Origin: Bacteroides fragilis
GTDB taxonomy: Bacteria > Bacteroidota > Bacteroidia > Bacteroidales > DTGW01
Reading direction: 5' to 3'
NCBI GenBank assembly: GCA_945889005.1
Contig: CAMDBI010000028.1
Span: 1-45,689, forward strand
DNA length: 45,689 nucleotides
Part shown: positions 17,416 to 26,713 of the stretch, piece by piece
Layout: each line of letters opens with the position of its first letter
How positions within the stretch are numbered: the first letter of the stretch is position 1
Made by a program: the position numbers and the translations under genes
Notes under the pieces: generated by a model
Told to the model about the DNA's origin: nothing
Seen by the model: only the letters and a program-made list of their open reading frames with translations
The model's database searches: none

Positions 17416-18603
17416 ATGAAATACAACGTAAACGGGAAAGGCTTTTTTGGCGAATTTGGTGGCGCTTATATTCCCGAAATGCTTTACCACAACGTAGAAG
17501 AGTTGCGTTCTCGATATCTCGATATTTTGAACTCTTCAAAGTTTCAGAACGAATTTAAAAGTTTGTTGAAAGATTATGTAGGTCGACCTTCGCCTCTGTA
17601 TTTTGCAAAACGCTTGTCGGAGAAATATGGCACAAAGATATATCTAAAACGCGAAGACCTTAACCATACCGGATCGCACAAGATAAACAATACCATTGGT
17701 CAGATTTTACTTGCCAAAGAATTGGGCAAGAAGCGTATTATTGCCGAAACCGGAGCCGGCCAACATGGCGTAGCAACTGCAACCGTGTGTGCACTCATGG
17801 GAATGGATTGTGTGGTACACATGGGCGAAACCGATGTAAAGCGTCAAATGCCCAATGTTTTGCGAATGAAAATGCTTGGAGCAAGAGTTGTTCCGGCTAT
17901 GAGCGGCAACCGCACATTGAAAGATGCCGGCAACGAAGCATTGCGCGACTGGATTAACAATCCCGAAGATACACATTATCTATTGGGCTCGGTGGTTGGA
18001 CCACATCCATACCCCGATTTGGTAGCTCGTTTGCAATCGGTTATTAGCGAAGAAATACGTTTCCAGTTGAAAGAACAAACTGGCTCGGAACTGCCCGACT
18101 ATGTAATTGCCTGTATTGGTGGAGGAAGCAACGCTATGGGAGCATTTTATCACTTTGTCGACGAGCCTTCTGTGAAATTGGTTGCCGTTGAAGCGTCAGG
18201 TTTAGGAGTCGATTCGGGCGAAACAGCGGCATCGATTGCAAAAGGAACATTGGGTATTATTCAAGGAGCAAAAACCTTTTTGATACAAAACGACGATGGA
18301 CAAATAACCGAGCCATACTCGATTTCGGCAGGTCTCGACTATCCGGGTATTGGACCTCAACACGCTCACTTATATGCTACAAAACGAGCTATTGTGTTAG
18401 ATGCTACAGATCAAGAAGCTTTAGATGCTGCATTTTTGCTTACCAAACTTGAAGGAATTATTCCTGCCTTAGAGTCGGCACATGCTGTTGCAGGTCTCGA
18501 AAAAATTAAATTTAAAGCCAACGACGTGGTTGTGCTCAATGTTTCGGGCCGGGGCGATAAGGACATGGATACGTATATTAAATTACTAATGACGAATTAC
18601 TAA
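17416..18603 (+). CDS. trpB: Tryptophan synthase beta subunit
   Basis: PLP-dependent replacement of the serine hydroxyl by indole, the last step of tryptophan synthesis. The 395-residue protein has the standard TrpB1 motifs: [10 protein letters not shown] near the N terminus, [15 protein letters not shown] with the PLP lysine at 89, [27 protein letters not shown] for PLP phosphate binding, and [14 protein letters not shown]. The last residues, MTNY, are encoded by a short tandem sequence that continues past the stop and also occurs at the end of dxr. It works in a complex with TrpA, encoded 81 bases downstream. Confidence 0.97.
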   Translation: MKYNVNGKGFFGEFGGAYIPEMLYHNVEELRSRYLDILNSSKFQNEFKSLLKDYVGRPSPLYFAKRLSEKYGTKIYLKREDLNHTGSHKINNTIGQILLAKELGKKRIIAETGAGQHGVATATVCALMGMDCVVHMGETDVKRQMPNVLRMKMLGARVVPAMSGNRTLKDAGNEALRDWINNPEDTHYLLGSVVGPHPYPDLVARLQSVISEEIRFQLKEQTGSELPDYVIACIGGGSNAMGAFYHFVDEPSVKLVAVEASGLGVDSGETAASIAKGTLGIIQGAKTFLIQNDDGQITEPYSISAGLDYPGIGPQHAHLYATKRAIVLDATDQEALDAAFLLTKLEGIIPALESAHAVAGLEKIKFKANDVVVLNVSGRGDKDMDTYIKLLMTNY

Positions 18604-18612
18604 TGACTAATG
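18581..18612 (+). repeat. Short tandem repeat at the 3' end of trpB
   Basis: Variants of AATTACTAATGAC are repeated in tandem here and supply the last codons (MTNY and stop) of trpB. The same words, on the opposite strand, form the 3' end of dxr near 40221-40260. Confidence 0.55.
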
Positions 18613-18684
18613 TGAAAATTTGTAAATATGCAAATAATGGGAATGCACATATCTTGAATTTTAAATTTTTGAATATTAGAAAAC

Positions 18685-19452
18685 ATGAACAGAATAGATC
18701 AACTTTTTCAGAATAAGAAAAACAATATATTGTCGATATACTTTACTGCAGGTCATCCGCAATTGGACAGTACCTCGACTATTGTTGAGCATCTTTCACT
18801 GTCGGGAGTCGATATGATTGAGATCGGAATGCCCTTTTCAGATCCCTTGGCCGATGGGCCAGTAATACAAGCCAGTAGCAAAAAGGCTTTAGAAAATGGA
18901 ATGTCTTTAAAAATGCTATTCGAACAACTAAGCAGCATTCGACAAAAAACCAATATTCCCTTGCTTCTAATGGGATATATAAATCCAGTTTTTGTATATG
19001 GGGTTGAGGCTTTTTGCAAAAAATGTGCTGAAGTTGGTATCGATGGATTAATACTTCCCGATTTGCCTATGGACGAATTTTTGGAAAAATATAAATCTGT
19101 TTTCGATCATTATGGCTTGTACAATATATTTCTGGCAACTCCTCAAACCGATGAGAAAAGGCTAAAGCAAATCGACTCGGTCTCAAAAGGCTTTATTTAT
19201 CTGGTGTCGACATTCTCAACAACTGGTTCGGGCAAAGGAATAGAAGGTTCGCAAGCATATTTCGAAAAAGTGCAATCGATGAATCTTAAAAACCCGACTA
19301 TAATTGGGTTTGGAATAAAAGACAAAGCAACTTTTGACTTTGCTTGCAAGTATGCCAATGGGGCAATTATTGGAACGGCATTTGTGAAAGCGATTGACGA
19401 AACGAAGGATTTGGTTGGCGAAATAGACTCGTTTAAGAAAAAAATACAATAA
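18685..19452 (+). CDS. trpA: Tryptophan synthase alpha subunit
   Basis: Cleaves indole-3-glycerol phosphate to indole, which is channelled to TrpB, and glyceraldehyde 3-phosphate. The 255-residue TIM barrel shows the catalytic glutamate and aspartate in MIEIGMPFSDPLADGPVIQ (Glu of IEIG, Asp of PLADG), LMGYINPV, LILPDLPMDE and STFSTTGSGKG. It is the last gene of the trp operon. Its TAA stop is followed after one base by the stop of the convergent B2-like gene, leaving no room for a separate terminator. Confidence 0.96.
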   Translation: MNRIDQLFQNKKNNILSIYFTAGHPQLDSTSTIVEHLSLSGVDMIEIGMPFSDPLADGPVIQASSKKALENGMSLKMLFEQLSSIRQKTNIPLLLMGYINPVFVYGVEAFCKKCAEVGIDGLILPDLPMDEFLEKYKSVFDHYGLYNIFLATPQTDEKRLKQIDSVSKGFIYLVSTFSTTGSGKGIEGSQAYFEKVQSMNLKNPTIIGFGIKDKATFDFACKYANGAIIGTAFVKAIDETKDLVGEIDSFKKKIQ

Positions 19453-19453
19453 A

Positions 19454-19894
19454 CTACGAAAAACACGCTACTACTTTAAAGCGACTCATCCCTTTTCGGC
19501 CAAGAATAATAGCATTGCCACATCTAAGCCATGCATGAGCAATAAGTTCTTTTTTTGCGTCTTTGCTTACACCCAAATAAATGGTCGAAGGTATGTTGCG
19601 CTTGTCGAGCATTTTTTTGGCAGTCATAGCATCGACCAAGCACTTGGTCGGCCACAGTGCAAATCGCGAACTACGACGAACCGCATGGGCAATTGAGTAT
19701 GCTTTTGAACTAATACACGAAACTTCTTCTTCCTGCGACACCTTATTTATTTGTCCAAGCCAAATTGAATATCGCTTCAAAGGCAGAAACGAAACTGCCA
19801 ATCGGCTAATAAACGAATAGTAGTATGCTTCCCAAAAAAGAGCTTTTTCTTTTTTGCTAATTTGTGAATATCGAATGATAGGTAAGGGTGGCAT
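19454..19894 (-). CDS. Lasso peptide biosynthesis B2-like protein (Transglut_core3 family)
   Basis: A 146-residue protein whose C-terminal half matches the pattern of lasso-peptide B2 leader peptidases (papain/transglutaminase fold). Visible are a Trp-Pro-x-x-Cys segment WPTKCLVDAM (Cys85), KRNIPSTIYLGVSKD, IAHAWLRCG (His120) and a terminal RFKVVACFS. No Asp or Glu follows His120; Asn127 stands near where the third triad residue is expected, so peptidase activity is uncertain. The start at 19894 is chosen because its ATG overlaps the M16 stop (TAATG); a longer frame to 19948 would run into the M16 gene. No lasso cyclase, B1 or precursor gene is visible, so it is an orphan. It could act with the coupled M16 peptidase. 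Confidence 0.7.
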   Translation of the reverse strand: MPPLPIIRYSQISKKEKALFWEAYYYSFISRLAVSFLPLKRYSIWLGQINKVSQEEEVSCISSKAYSIAHAVRRSSRFALWPTKCLVDAMTAKKMLDKRNIPSTIYLGVSKDAKKELIAHAWLRCGNAIILGRKGMSRFKVVACFS

Positions 19895-22695
19895 TATTGT
19901 TTCATGCTTTCGGGGTAAAGAACAACCTTTATGTAGTCCTTCCCGCAATACTTATGGGCTACATCTTGAATGTTCTTCGACGACAATTTTTCAATATCGT
20001 CAAATTGTTTTAATATATTTTCAAGTTTTCGGTCGTAATTCACTGCATTCTGTATTGCAGCAATCCAATAACCGTTTGTTTTTAAACTTGTTTCAAGTTC
20101 TCGTTTCTGAGTTTCTTTTATTTTAATCAAGTCTTTAGGCTCAACACCATTTGTTTTAATTTTTTCAATCTCTTTTAAAGCGGCTTTTTCAAGACTATCG
20201 ACATTGTCGGGGGCACAAGGATAAACAATGGTGAATTTATAATTCTCGAAGGGGTATTTGCTCATACTGCTTTGGACACCCAGCGTGTAAACACCACTTT
20301 TTTCTTCACGCAACGACTCAATAAGCTTTATGTCGAGAAGATCTGACAAAGACAATAAGTAGTAATCTTCCTTGGGCGAATATTTTGTTTCCGATGTAAA
20401 TACTAAGTTTACTTTACTCTTTGGATCAGAGCCTTTGTAAAAGTCTTTTTTCACCGAACCCTTAGGAGGTCTCATTCCAATATCTTTGGGTTTTTCGAAA
20501 TTCTTATTTGAAGGCAAACTGCCAATCCATTGTTCGACGAATGGTTTTATGGTTTCGAGTTCGAAATTACCAGCAAATACGAAGGTGAAATCTGCGGCAT
20601 TTGAAAATCGGTCTTTATAGATTTGATGCACTCGTTGCAAATCAATTTTGTCGAAATCGCTTTCTTCTGGAATGGTATATGCACGAGGATGGTTTTGAGT
20701 AAGTACTTTGGCAAGTTGATCTTGGTAGAAATAATTTGGGTCGACTTTCAGATTAGCAACCATTGCCTTGCTACGAGTTTTGTAAGAGTTAAAGGCCAAG
20801 CTGTCGTAACGAGGAGCAGTAAAATATAAATACAAGAGTTGAAAAAAGGTTTCGAGGTCTTTGGGAGTAGTTCTGCCATTCATTCCTTCCGAAATGCCAG
20901 AAATATAAGAAGCAAGGCTAACAGTTTTTCCCGAAAGGGTTTTCTGAAGGTCTGTTTTTGAAAAATTGCCTACACCGCTTTCTCTTACGATATTGTTGGT
21001 AAAAACTGTCGAATAGAAATCCTTCATATCGTACAAATTTTGCCCACCATAACTAAAGCAGCTCATTAATATTTCGTCGTCTTTGAATTTTGTCGGTTTT
21101 AAGTATATCGTAGCTCCATTTGACAAAGTCCATATGGTAGTTTGAGTGTTTTTTTCATTTTTTTCTTTAACTATTTTTCCTTTTTGAGGAATCTCATTAA
21201 CAAGAGAACTGTCGATAAGAGACTCAGTATATGATTTAAGATTTGTTTTGTTAATTTCTTCAAATATTGATAAAACTTGTTCTTTGCTTGGCAAAACAAC
21301 TCCTTCTTTTTCGGGCGATGTTATTACAACGACTCGATTGGAATCTGTGATCCATGCAGTTGCAAGTTTATTTATTTCATCGAGCGAAATACTTGGCAAA
21401 TTGGTTGTTGCAAAATTATATTCCCAAAGAATGCCCGGAATTGGTTCGTTGTCGGTAAATGCACTGGTAAGTTCCGATGCGTAATTGGCCGATTCGCTTT
21501 TGTCGCGTTCATTATAGGCTTTTTCATAATTTGAAAGCACACTCTTCTTTGCTCTTTTTAACTCTGCACTTGTAAACCCAAATCGTTTTATTTTTTCATT
21601 TTCAGCCACTATTGTTTTAAGACCAAAGATTAAGCCAGTATCTGCAACTGTAGCACCGGTCATATAGGCATCTTCGGTTTGTGCTCCAATATTTCCATAA
21701 TTGGCAAAGGCTCTAATAAAGGGAGGATTTTCGGAGCGAGTCAATTCGTTGAATCGCATATTGATCATATAGGAGTATAGTTGTTTCATAATAAAGAATC
21801 TATAATCTTCAATTCGAGACTCGTCCTTTGAATCGGTTTTGTAAATTACGACACATTCAGATTCGACTGCTTCTTTGTCGCTACAAATCGAAACTAATGT
21901 TTCGGCATGACCGGGAACAGGAAACGACTCTCTTTTTCGGGGAGAAATGGGTGATTGAATTTTTTCAAAATATTTTTTGATCTTTTTTTCATATTCTTTC
22001 ACATCAATATCGCCAACAACGATTACTGCCATAAGATCGGGTCTATACCATTCGTTGTAGTATCGCTTAATGGCACTATGGGGAAATGTTTCAAGAATTT
22101 CTTTTTTGCCAATCGGTAGGCGCTCGGCATATTTCGAATGTTGGAAAATGACCGGCAAATATTTGTCGAGCATACGTTGTTCGGCACCTTGACCCAGTCT
22201 CCATTCTTCAACAATAATTCCACGTTCTTTTTCAATTTCGGCGCTATCGAAACTTAAGCCATGCGCCCAATCTTCGAGCACTAGAAAACCCTTTTCGACA
22301 ATCGAGTCGGCATCGGTTGGCAAATGAAGCATATACACTGTTTCGTCGAAACCGGTATATGCATTGAGGTGAGCTCCAAATTTAACACCTACAGACTGCA
22401 GGTAGTTTACCAATTCGTTTTTACGAAAGTGTGTTGAACCATTGAATGCCATGTGCTCTGTAAAGTGAGCGAGCCCTTGTTGATCGTCGTCTTCAACAAC
22501 AGAGCCAACTTTCATAGCTATGCGCATTTCGACCCTGTTTTCGGGCTTTTTGTTTTTCTTAATATAGTAGGTTATTCCATTGCTGAGTTTGCCGATTGTA
22601 ACAGATGTATCGGTCGGAATTAATTGATCGTTGCTATTTGCCGACACAGTGGTTATTAGCAAAATAGAAAGAAGTGTCAATAAAATAGTCTTCAT
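19894..22695 (-). CDS. Exported M16 (pitrilysin/PqqL-type) zinc metallopeptidase
   Basis: A 933-residue, two-halved M16 peptidase with an N-terminal signal peptide (MKTILLTLLSILLITTVSAN), so it probably acts in the periplasm. The inverted zinc motif HxxEH is HFTEH (His77, Glu80, His81), and the distal glutamate lies in EKERGIIVEEW about 76 residues on. The second half is the usual inactive M16_C-type domain with a VFAGNFELETIKPFVEQWIGSLP segment. Close homologues are the large Bacteroidota insulinase-like proteins of PqqL type, which degrade or process peptides. Its stop codon overlaps the start of the B2-like gene, so the two proteins are made together. Confidence 0.9.
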   Translation of the reverse strand: MKTILLTLLSILLITTVSANSNDQLIPTDTSVTIGKLSNGITYYIKKNKKPENRVEMRIAMKVGSVVEDDDQQGLAHFTEHMAFNGSTHFRKNELVNYLQSVGVKFGAHLNAYTGFDETVYMLHLPTDADSIVEKGFLVLEDWAHGLSFDSAEIEKERGIIVEEWRLGQGAEQRMLDKYLPVIFQHSKYAERLPIGKKEILETFPHSAIKRYYNEWYRPDLMAVIVVGDIDVKEYEKKIKKYFEKIQSPISPRKRESFPVPGHAETLVSICSDKEAVESECVVIYKTDSKDESRIEDYRFFIMKQLYSYMINMRFNELTRSENPPFIRAFANYGNIGAQTEDAYMTGATVADTGLIFGLKTIVAENEKIKRFGFTSAELKRAKKSVLSNYEKAYNERDKSESANYASELTSAFTDNEPIPGILWEYNFATTNLPSISLDEINKLATAWITDSNRVVVITSPEKEGVVLPSKEQVLSIFEEINKTNLKSYTESLIDSSLVNEIPQKGKIVKEKNEKNTQTTIWTLSNGATIYLKPTKFKDDEILMSCFSYGGQNLYDMKDFYSTVFTNNIVRESGVGNFSKTDLQKTLSGKTVSLASYISGISEGMNGRTTPKDLETFFQLLYLYFTAPRYDSLAFNSYKTRSKAMVANLKVDPNYFYQDQLAKVLTQNHPRAYTIPEESDFDKIDLQRVHQIYKDRFSNAADFTFVFAGNFELETIKPFVEQWIGSLPSNKNFEKPKDIGMRPPKGSVKKDFYKGSDPKSKVNLVFTSETKYSPKEDYYLLSLSDLLDIKLIESLREEKSGVYTLGVQSSMSKYPFENYKFTIVYPCAPDNVDSLEKAALKEIEKIKTNGVEPKDLIKIKETQKRELETSLKTNGYWIAAIQNAVNYDRKLENILKQFDDIEKLSSKNIQDVAHKYCGKDYIKVVLYPESMKQ

Positions 22696-22724
22696 GATTT
22701 TTTTCTTAGAATTGAGTTCGTGTG

Positions 22725-22732
22725 CAAAATTA
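22725..22732 (-). promoter_or_regulatory. Bacteroidetes -7 element (TAATTTTG) for the M16 gene
   Basis: On the - strand TAATTTTG matches TAnnTTTG exactly, 30 bases upstream of the ATG at 22695. No -33 TTG at normal spacing. Confidence 0.4.
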
Positions 22733-22774
22733 GTTATTTTAAGGATATTGGGGTTTTAAAATTGAACATATAAA

Positions 22775-23497
22775 CTATTTACAAAGCGATATGTATGCAT
22801 GTTCTGCAGCATTTTGTTCTGCTTCTTTTTTCGACGAACCTTTTCCTTCGCCCAAAATTTCGTTATTAATGAGCACTCTGGATACAAAAATGGGCGATTT
22901 CTCGTTGTTGTGGTATTCTTCCTGATTGTCGAAACTAATTTCCGTATGGTTTTTTTGAGCCCATTCTATTATGCGGCTTTTATAGTCGGTCTCTATGGTT
23001 TCGAGTTCGTGCAGATCGATATGTTTTTTTATTATTTTTTTTATTATGAATTTTCGAGTGGTTTCATAACCTTTATCGAGGTAAACAGCTCCAATAAGAG
23101 CTTCCAAGGCATTGCCATATAAATGTTTGCCTCCATTGCTGTTTACATTGATTACTTGTACAAGATTGTCGAGACCCAATGAAAGAGCCATTCCGTTTAG
23201 TTGTTTGCGTTTCACAATTTTTGAACGCATTTTGGAAAGAAAGCCCTCGTTGCGAGTAGGGTATTTTTTGAATAGGTATTCTGCTATAATAGCATCGAGC
23301 ATAGCATCGCCCAAAAACTCTAATCGTTCGTTATTAACTAGTGTTCCATTTATTTTTAGTGAGACAGATCTGTGTGTTAAAGCCATATCGTAAATAGCTT
23401 TATTTACAGGAATAAACCCCAATAAACTTTTGAGTTTTAAATAAAATGACCTGTCTTTCGAGAAAATGAGCGATATGATACTGCCGATAGAAGACAA
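22775..23497 (-). CDS. rnc: Ribonuclease III
   Basis: Cleaves double-stranded RNA in rRNA maturation and RNA turnover. The 240-residue protein has the RNase III signature NERLEFLGDAMLDAI, the second acidic cluster ALEALIGAVYLDKGY, and a C-terminal double-stranded-RNA-binding domain (DYKSRIIEWAQKN...GEGKGSSKKEAEQNAAEHAY). The start is TTG at 23497, four bases after the fabF stop; no ATG occurs before residue 38, and the N-terminal region SLLGFIPVNKAIYDMALTHRS fits the family from that point. It is the third gene of an acpP-fabF-rnc cluster, an order widespread in bacteria. Confidence 0.95.
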   Translation of the reverse strand: MSSIGSIISLIFSKDRSFYLKLKSLLGFIPVNKAIYDMALTHRSVSLKINGTLVNNERLEFLGDAMLDAIIAEYLFKKYPTRNEGFLSKMRSKIVKRKQLNGMALSLGLDNLVQVINVNSNGGKHLYGNALEALIGAVYLDKGYETTRKFIIKKIIKKHIDLHELETIETDYKSRIIEWAQKNHTEISFDNQEEYHNNEKSPIFVSRVLINNEILGEGKGSSKKEAEQNAAEHAYISLCK

Positions 23498-23501
23498 TTG
23501 A

Positions 23502-24749
23502 TTATAATTTTCTAAACATCACAGAAGCATTGTGCCCGCCAAAGCCAAATGTGTTGCTAAGAGCGATATTGATGTCGCGTTTTTGAGCAACATTAAATGT
23601 GAGGTTTAGTTTATTGTCAATATCCGGATCGTCGGTAAAATGGTTTATTGTTGGAGGAATTATACCGTTTTTAACGGCAAGTATAGAAGCAATAGCTTCT
23701 ATGCCACCAGCAGCACCCAGCAAATGTCCGGTCATCGATTTGGTTGAGCTTACGTTGAGTTTATAAGCATGATCGCCAAATACTTTTTTAATTGCTTTAG
23801 TTTCTGCGATATCGCCTAGAGGAGTAGCTGTACCATGCACATTAACATAATCTACATCTGACAGTTGAATGCCAGCATCTTCAATTGTATTTTTCATAAC
23901 CATGGTAGCACCCAAACCTTCGGGATGAGGAGCTGTAAGATGGTATGCATCTGCACTTGCGCCAGCGCCAATAAATTCGGCATAAATTTTTGCACCACGA
24001 GCTTTAGCATGTTCATATTCTTCGAGTATTAAACATGCTCCACCTTCGCCCATTACAAAACCATCGCGATCTTTATCGAAAGGACGTGACGCTGTTTTTG
24101 GGTCGTCGTTGCGTTGTGAAAGTGCTTGCATAGAACTAAAGCCTCCAAGTGCAGCTTCGTTGATAGTGGCTTCTGAACCACCAGAAATAATAACCTTTGC
24201 TTTTCCTAAACGGATATACATTAATGCATCCATTAGTGCATTTGTAGAAGAAGCACAAGCCGATACGGTTGCAAAATTGATGCCTCTAAATCCATATTTA
24301 ATTGAAATTTGACCTGCAGCAATGTCGCAAATCATTTTGGGTACAAAAAATGGACTGAAGCGAGGAGTTCCATCGCCATTTGCAAATGATTTTACTTCGT
24401 CGAAAAAGGTAGTAATACCACCAATACCCGATGCCCAAATAACACCGGCCTTATCCTTGTCAATAATGTCAAGGTTAAGGCCGCTGTCTTGCATGGCTTC
24501 TTCGGCAGCTATCATTGCGAACTGCGCGTAGAGGTCAAGCTTCTTCGATTCTTTACGGTCGAAATAGTTATTCGGGTCATAATTTTTAACTTCACAAGCA
24601 ATTTGGGTTTTGAATTTTGATACATCGAAACGTGTGATAAGTCCTGCTCCACTAACTCCATTTGATAAATTGTCCCAAAATTCCTGAACATTTTTTCCAA
24701 TTGGTGTAATGGCTCCAAGACCTGTGACTACTACTCGTTTAAGTTCCAT
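23502..24749 (-). CDS. fabF: 3-oxoacyl-[acyl-carrier-protein] synthase II
   Basis: Elongating condensing enzyme of type II fatty acid synthesis; it joins acyl groups to malonyl-ACP. The 415-residue thiolase-fold protein has the Cys-His-His triad: Cys165 in TVSACASSTN, His in VNVHGTATPLGD and His in KSMTGHLLGAAGG. The SACASS form of the nucleophile loop is typical of Bacteroidota FabF. It follows acpP after 47 bases and precedes rnc by four bases, consistent with one transcript. Confidence 0.96.
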   Translation of the reverse strand: MELKRVVVTGLGAITPIGKNVQEFWDNLSNGVSGAGLITRFDVSKFKTQIACEVKNYDPNNYFDRKESKKLDLYAQFAMIAAEEAMQDSGLNLDIIDKDKAGVIWASGIGGITTFFDEVKSFANGDGTPRFSPFFVPKMICDIAAGQISIKYGFRGINFATVSACASSTNALMDALMYIRLGKAKVIISGGSEATINEAALGGFSSMQALSQRNDDPKTASRPFDKDRDGFVMGEGGACLILEEYEHAKARGAKIYAEFIGAGASADAYHLTAPHPEGLGATMVMKNTIEDAGIQLSDVDYVNVHGTATPLGDIAETKAIKKVFGDHAYKLNVSSTKSMTGHLLGAAGGIEAIASILAVKNGIIPPTINHFTDDPDIDNKLNLTFNVAQKRDINIALSNTFGFGGHNASVMFRKL

Positions 24750-24796
24750 GTAATAAAATTTGTTTTGTTAAAAAATTGCTAAGTGATTGGTAAAAA

Positions 24797-25033
24797 TTAT
24801 TTTACGTTTGCCTCAATGTATTTGATGGCATCGCCTACTGTGCCAATGTTTTCAGCTTGATCGTCGGGAATTGCGATGTTAAATTCTTTTTCGAATTCCA
24901 TAATTAATTCGACTGTGTCGAGCGAATCGGCTCCTAAATCGTTGGTGAAGCTTGCTTCTGGAGCTACTTCGTTTTCATCAACACCTAATTTGTCTACAAT
25001 AATTGCTTTTACTTTTGCTGCGATATCAGACAT
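24797..25033 (-). CDS. acpP: Acyl carrier protein
   Basis: A 78-residue acidic protein that carries fatty acyl intermediates on a phosphopantetheine arm. The attachment site is Ser37 in the invariant DSLD motif ([15 protein letters not shown]). It is the first gene of the acpP-fabF-rnc cluster and diverges from purN across an A/T-rich 196-base region. A near match to the -7 element (TTACTTTG on the - strand, around 25131-25138) is the only promoter hint. Confidence 0.97.
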   Translation of the reverse strand: MSDIAAKVKAIIVDKLGVDENEVAPEASFTNDLGADSLDTVELIMEFEKEFNIAIPDDQAENIGTVGDAIKYIEANVK

Positions 25034-25178
25034 AACTTTTTTAATTTAAGTTAATACTTATTAATTTTTAAAGGTGCAAAGAAATGTAAATAAAAAAAAA
25101 CAACAAACATTTTTAAAAAAAAAATCATGCTCAAAGTAAAAATATTTTCTTCCTAGCTGATTATTAAGCTCTTTATTT

Positions 25179-25186
25179 TATATTTG
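25179..25186 (+). promoter_or_regulatory. Bacteroidetes -7 element (TATATTTG) for purN
   Basis: Exact TAnnTTTG match in the acpP/purN divergent region, 43 bases before the purN ATG. The expected -33 TTG is absent. Confidence 0.4.
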
Positions 25187-25229
25187 CAAGTTTTATTTTT
25201 TTAATCCAAAAAATGTTAAGAAGTTGTAT

Positions 25230-25805
25230 ATGACAAATATAGCTATTTTTGCCTCGGGGTCGGGTACCAATGCTCAAGCAATTTTCGAATACTTTTTGAA
25301 CAGCAAAAAGGCTAAAGTCGTCATTATTTTGTCAAATAATCCGGAAGCCTATGTTTTGACTCGTGCAAAAAACGCGAACATTCCCAGTGTCGTTTTTGAT
25401 AAAGATGAATTTTATAGAAGTGACATAGTGCTCGATACACTTAAACAGTATAATGTTGATTATGTAATATTGGCTGGTTTCTTGTGGCTTGTACCTCAAA
25501 ACCTCACGAATGCATTTTCCAATCGTATGGTAAACATACACCCTGCATTATTGCCCAAATATGGCGGTAAGGGGATGTATGGAATGAGGGTACACGAAGC
25601 CGTTGTTGCAAATAACGAAAGGGAGTCGGGTATTACTATACATTTTGTAAATGAAGTGTACGATAGTGGCGATATTATTATGCAAGCTAAATGTGAGGTT
25701 TTGCCTACCGATTCTGCTGAGGATGTTGCTCAAAAGGTGCATAATTTAGAATATCAGTATTTCCCAAGAATTATTGAAGATGTTTTGATGAAAACTATTT
25801 TTTAA
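25230..25805 (+). CDS. purN: Phosphoribosylglycinamide formyltransferase
   Basis: Transfers a formyl group from 10-formyltetrahydrofolate to GAR, the third step of purine synthesis. The 191-residue protein begins IAIFASGSGTNAQ, the phosphate-binding loop. The catalytic Asn-His pair is in VNIHPALLPKYGGKGMYG, and the essential Asp is in VNEVYDSGDIIMQ. I chose the ATG at 25230 rather than the TTG at 25224. The KGMYG (rather than PGLHG) variant of the folate-binding loop is common in Bacteroidota. It converges with the PAP2 gene across 15 bases. Confidence 0.94.
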   Translation: MTNIAIFASGSGTNAQAIFEYFLNSKKAKVVIILSNNPEAYVLTRAKNANIPSVVFDKDEFYRSDIVLDTLKQYNVDYVILAGFLWLVPQNLTNAFSNRMVNIHPALLPKYGGKGMYGMRVHEAVVANNERESGITIHFVNEVYDSGDIIMQAKCEVLPTDSAEDVAQKVHNLEYQYFPRIIEDVLMKTIF

Positions 25806-25820
25806 TAGTAGCGTTAATTT

Positions 25821-26657
25821 TCAAAATGTATAGTAGACAGACAGACCAATTTTGTCTTTATTGAGTATTGGCTTTAATTTTAATGAATTTAAGTTCGACT
25901 TCCCAGTCGATTCGTAGAGCTCTCTGAAACCTTTGCCAACAGACGAGCCAATTGAATATCCCATTAAGCTTCCGGCAACAACATCTGAAGTCCAGTGCAT
26001 AGTATTACCTTCGTGCGAAACAACTCCATATAGCATATATGCCCACGATGCCCACGCTGAATACTTAATTATTTTGCTATCGAAATAAAAATTTGTTAAG
26101 CTCGATACTACAGCGGTTGTAACTAGCATATGTCCCGATGGCCAACCATAATGAATGCCTCCCTGCATAAAGCCAAAACGAAAGCTGCTGCTTTGATCTG
26201 TAGCATTGGTATATACAAAATTATCGGGGTTGGGTCGACCTGTAAAAGCTTTTAAGACGCTTTGTTCGGCAAATGCTATAAGAGTGGCTTGCAAAACTGC
26301 ACAGCCAGCAGCGGCTGCTTTCGGATTGTTTTTGTACCATCCAAAGCCATATAGACTTGCACCTAATAAAACTGGCGCAGTATAACCAATATAGACTGCT
26401 GGCAGTGAAGATGCATTAAAAATATCGCGATTTTGCGAAAAATAATTATGTACATTCTTGTCTATGCCACTTTCGACAATTAAATAGGTTGCAGCTATAC
26501 CACCTATGTGAAATAATGAGTTGTAACCCCAAAAACTGGCAGCTGTATTATTGCCTAACTTGGAAAATGGGTGAATGTTGTATTTCCAACTTGTATCTTG
26601 CGTTTTTAATTGCTGGAAAAAAACCGTAAATAAAGCTACTAATAATAATTCTTTCAT
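25821..26657 (-). CDS. Exported PAP2-family phosphatase
   Basis: A 278-residue membrane-associated PAP2 (type 2 phosphatidic acid phosphatase) protein with a signal sequence (MKELLLVALFTVFFQQLKTQ). The three phosphatase motifs are KAFTGRPNP (KxxxxxxRP), WPSGH and HWTSDVVAG. Several hydrophobic segments surround them. The substrate, lipid A, undecaprenyl pyrophosphate or another lipid phosphate, cannot be read off. I prefer the ATG at 26657 to the TTG at 26678 because the signal peptide then starts normally. A long hairpin separates it from the upstream LytTR regulator gene, so it may be expressed independently. Confidence 0.85.
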   Translation of the reverse strand: MKELLLVALFTVFFQQLKTQDTSWKYNIHPFSKLGNNTAASFWGYNSLFHIGGIAATYLIVESGIDKNVHNYFSQNRDIFNASSLPAVYIGYTAPVLLGASLYGFGWYKNNPKAAAAGCAVLQATLIAFAEQSVLKAFTGRPNPDNFVYTNATDQSSSFRFGFMQGGIHYGWPSGHMLVTTAVVSSLTNFYFDSKIIKYSAWASWAYMLYGVVSHEGNTMHWTSDVVAGSLMGYSIGSSVGKGFRELYESTGKSNLNSLKLKPILNKDKIGLSVYYTF

Positions 26658-26713
26658 AATGTTGTCTTTTTTTAGCAAATATATTTTGACAACTATTATG
26701 TTTTAAACAATTT

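Noticed and set aside
19894-19948. A longer start for the B2-like gene at 19948
   Set aside because: It would add 18 residues read from the end of the M16 gene; the ATG at 19894 overlapping the M16 stop is a standard coupling arrangement and gives the family's usual length.
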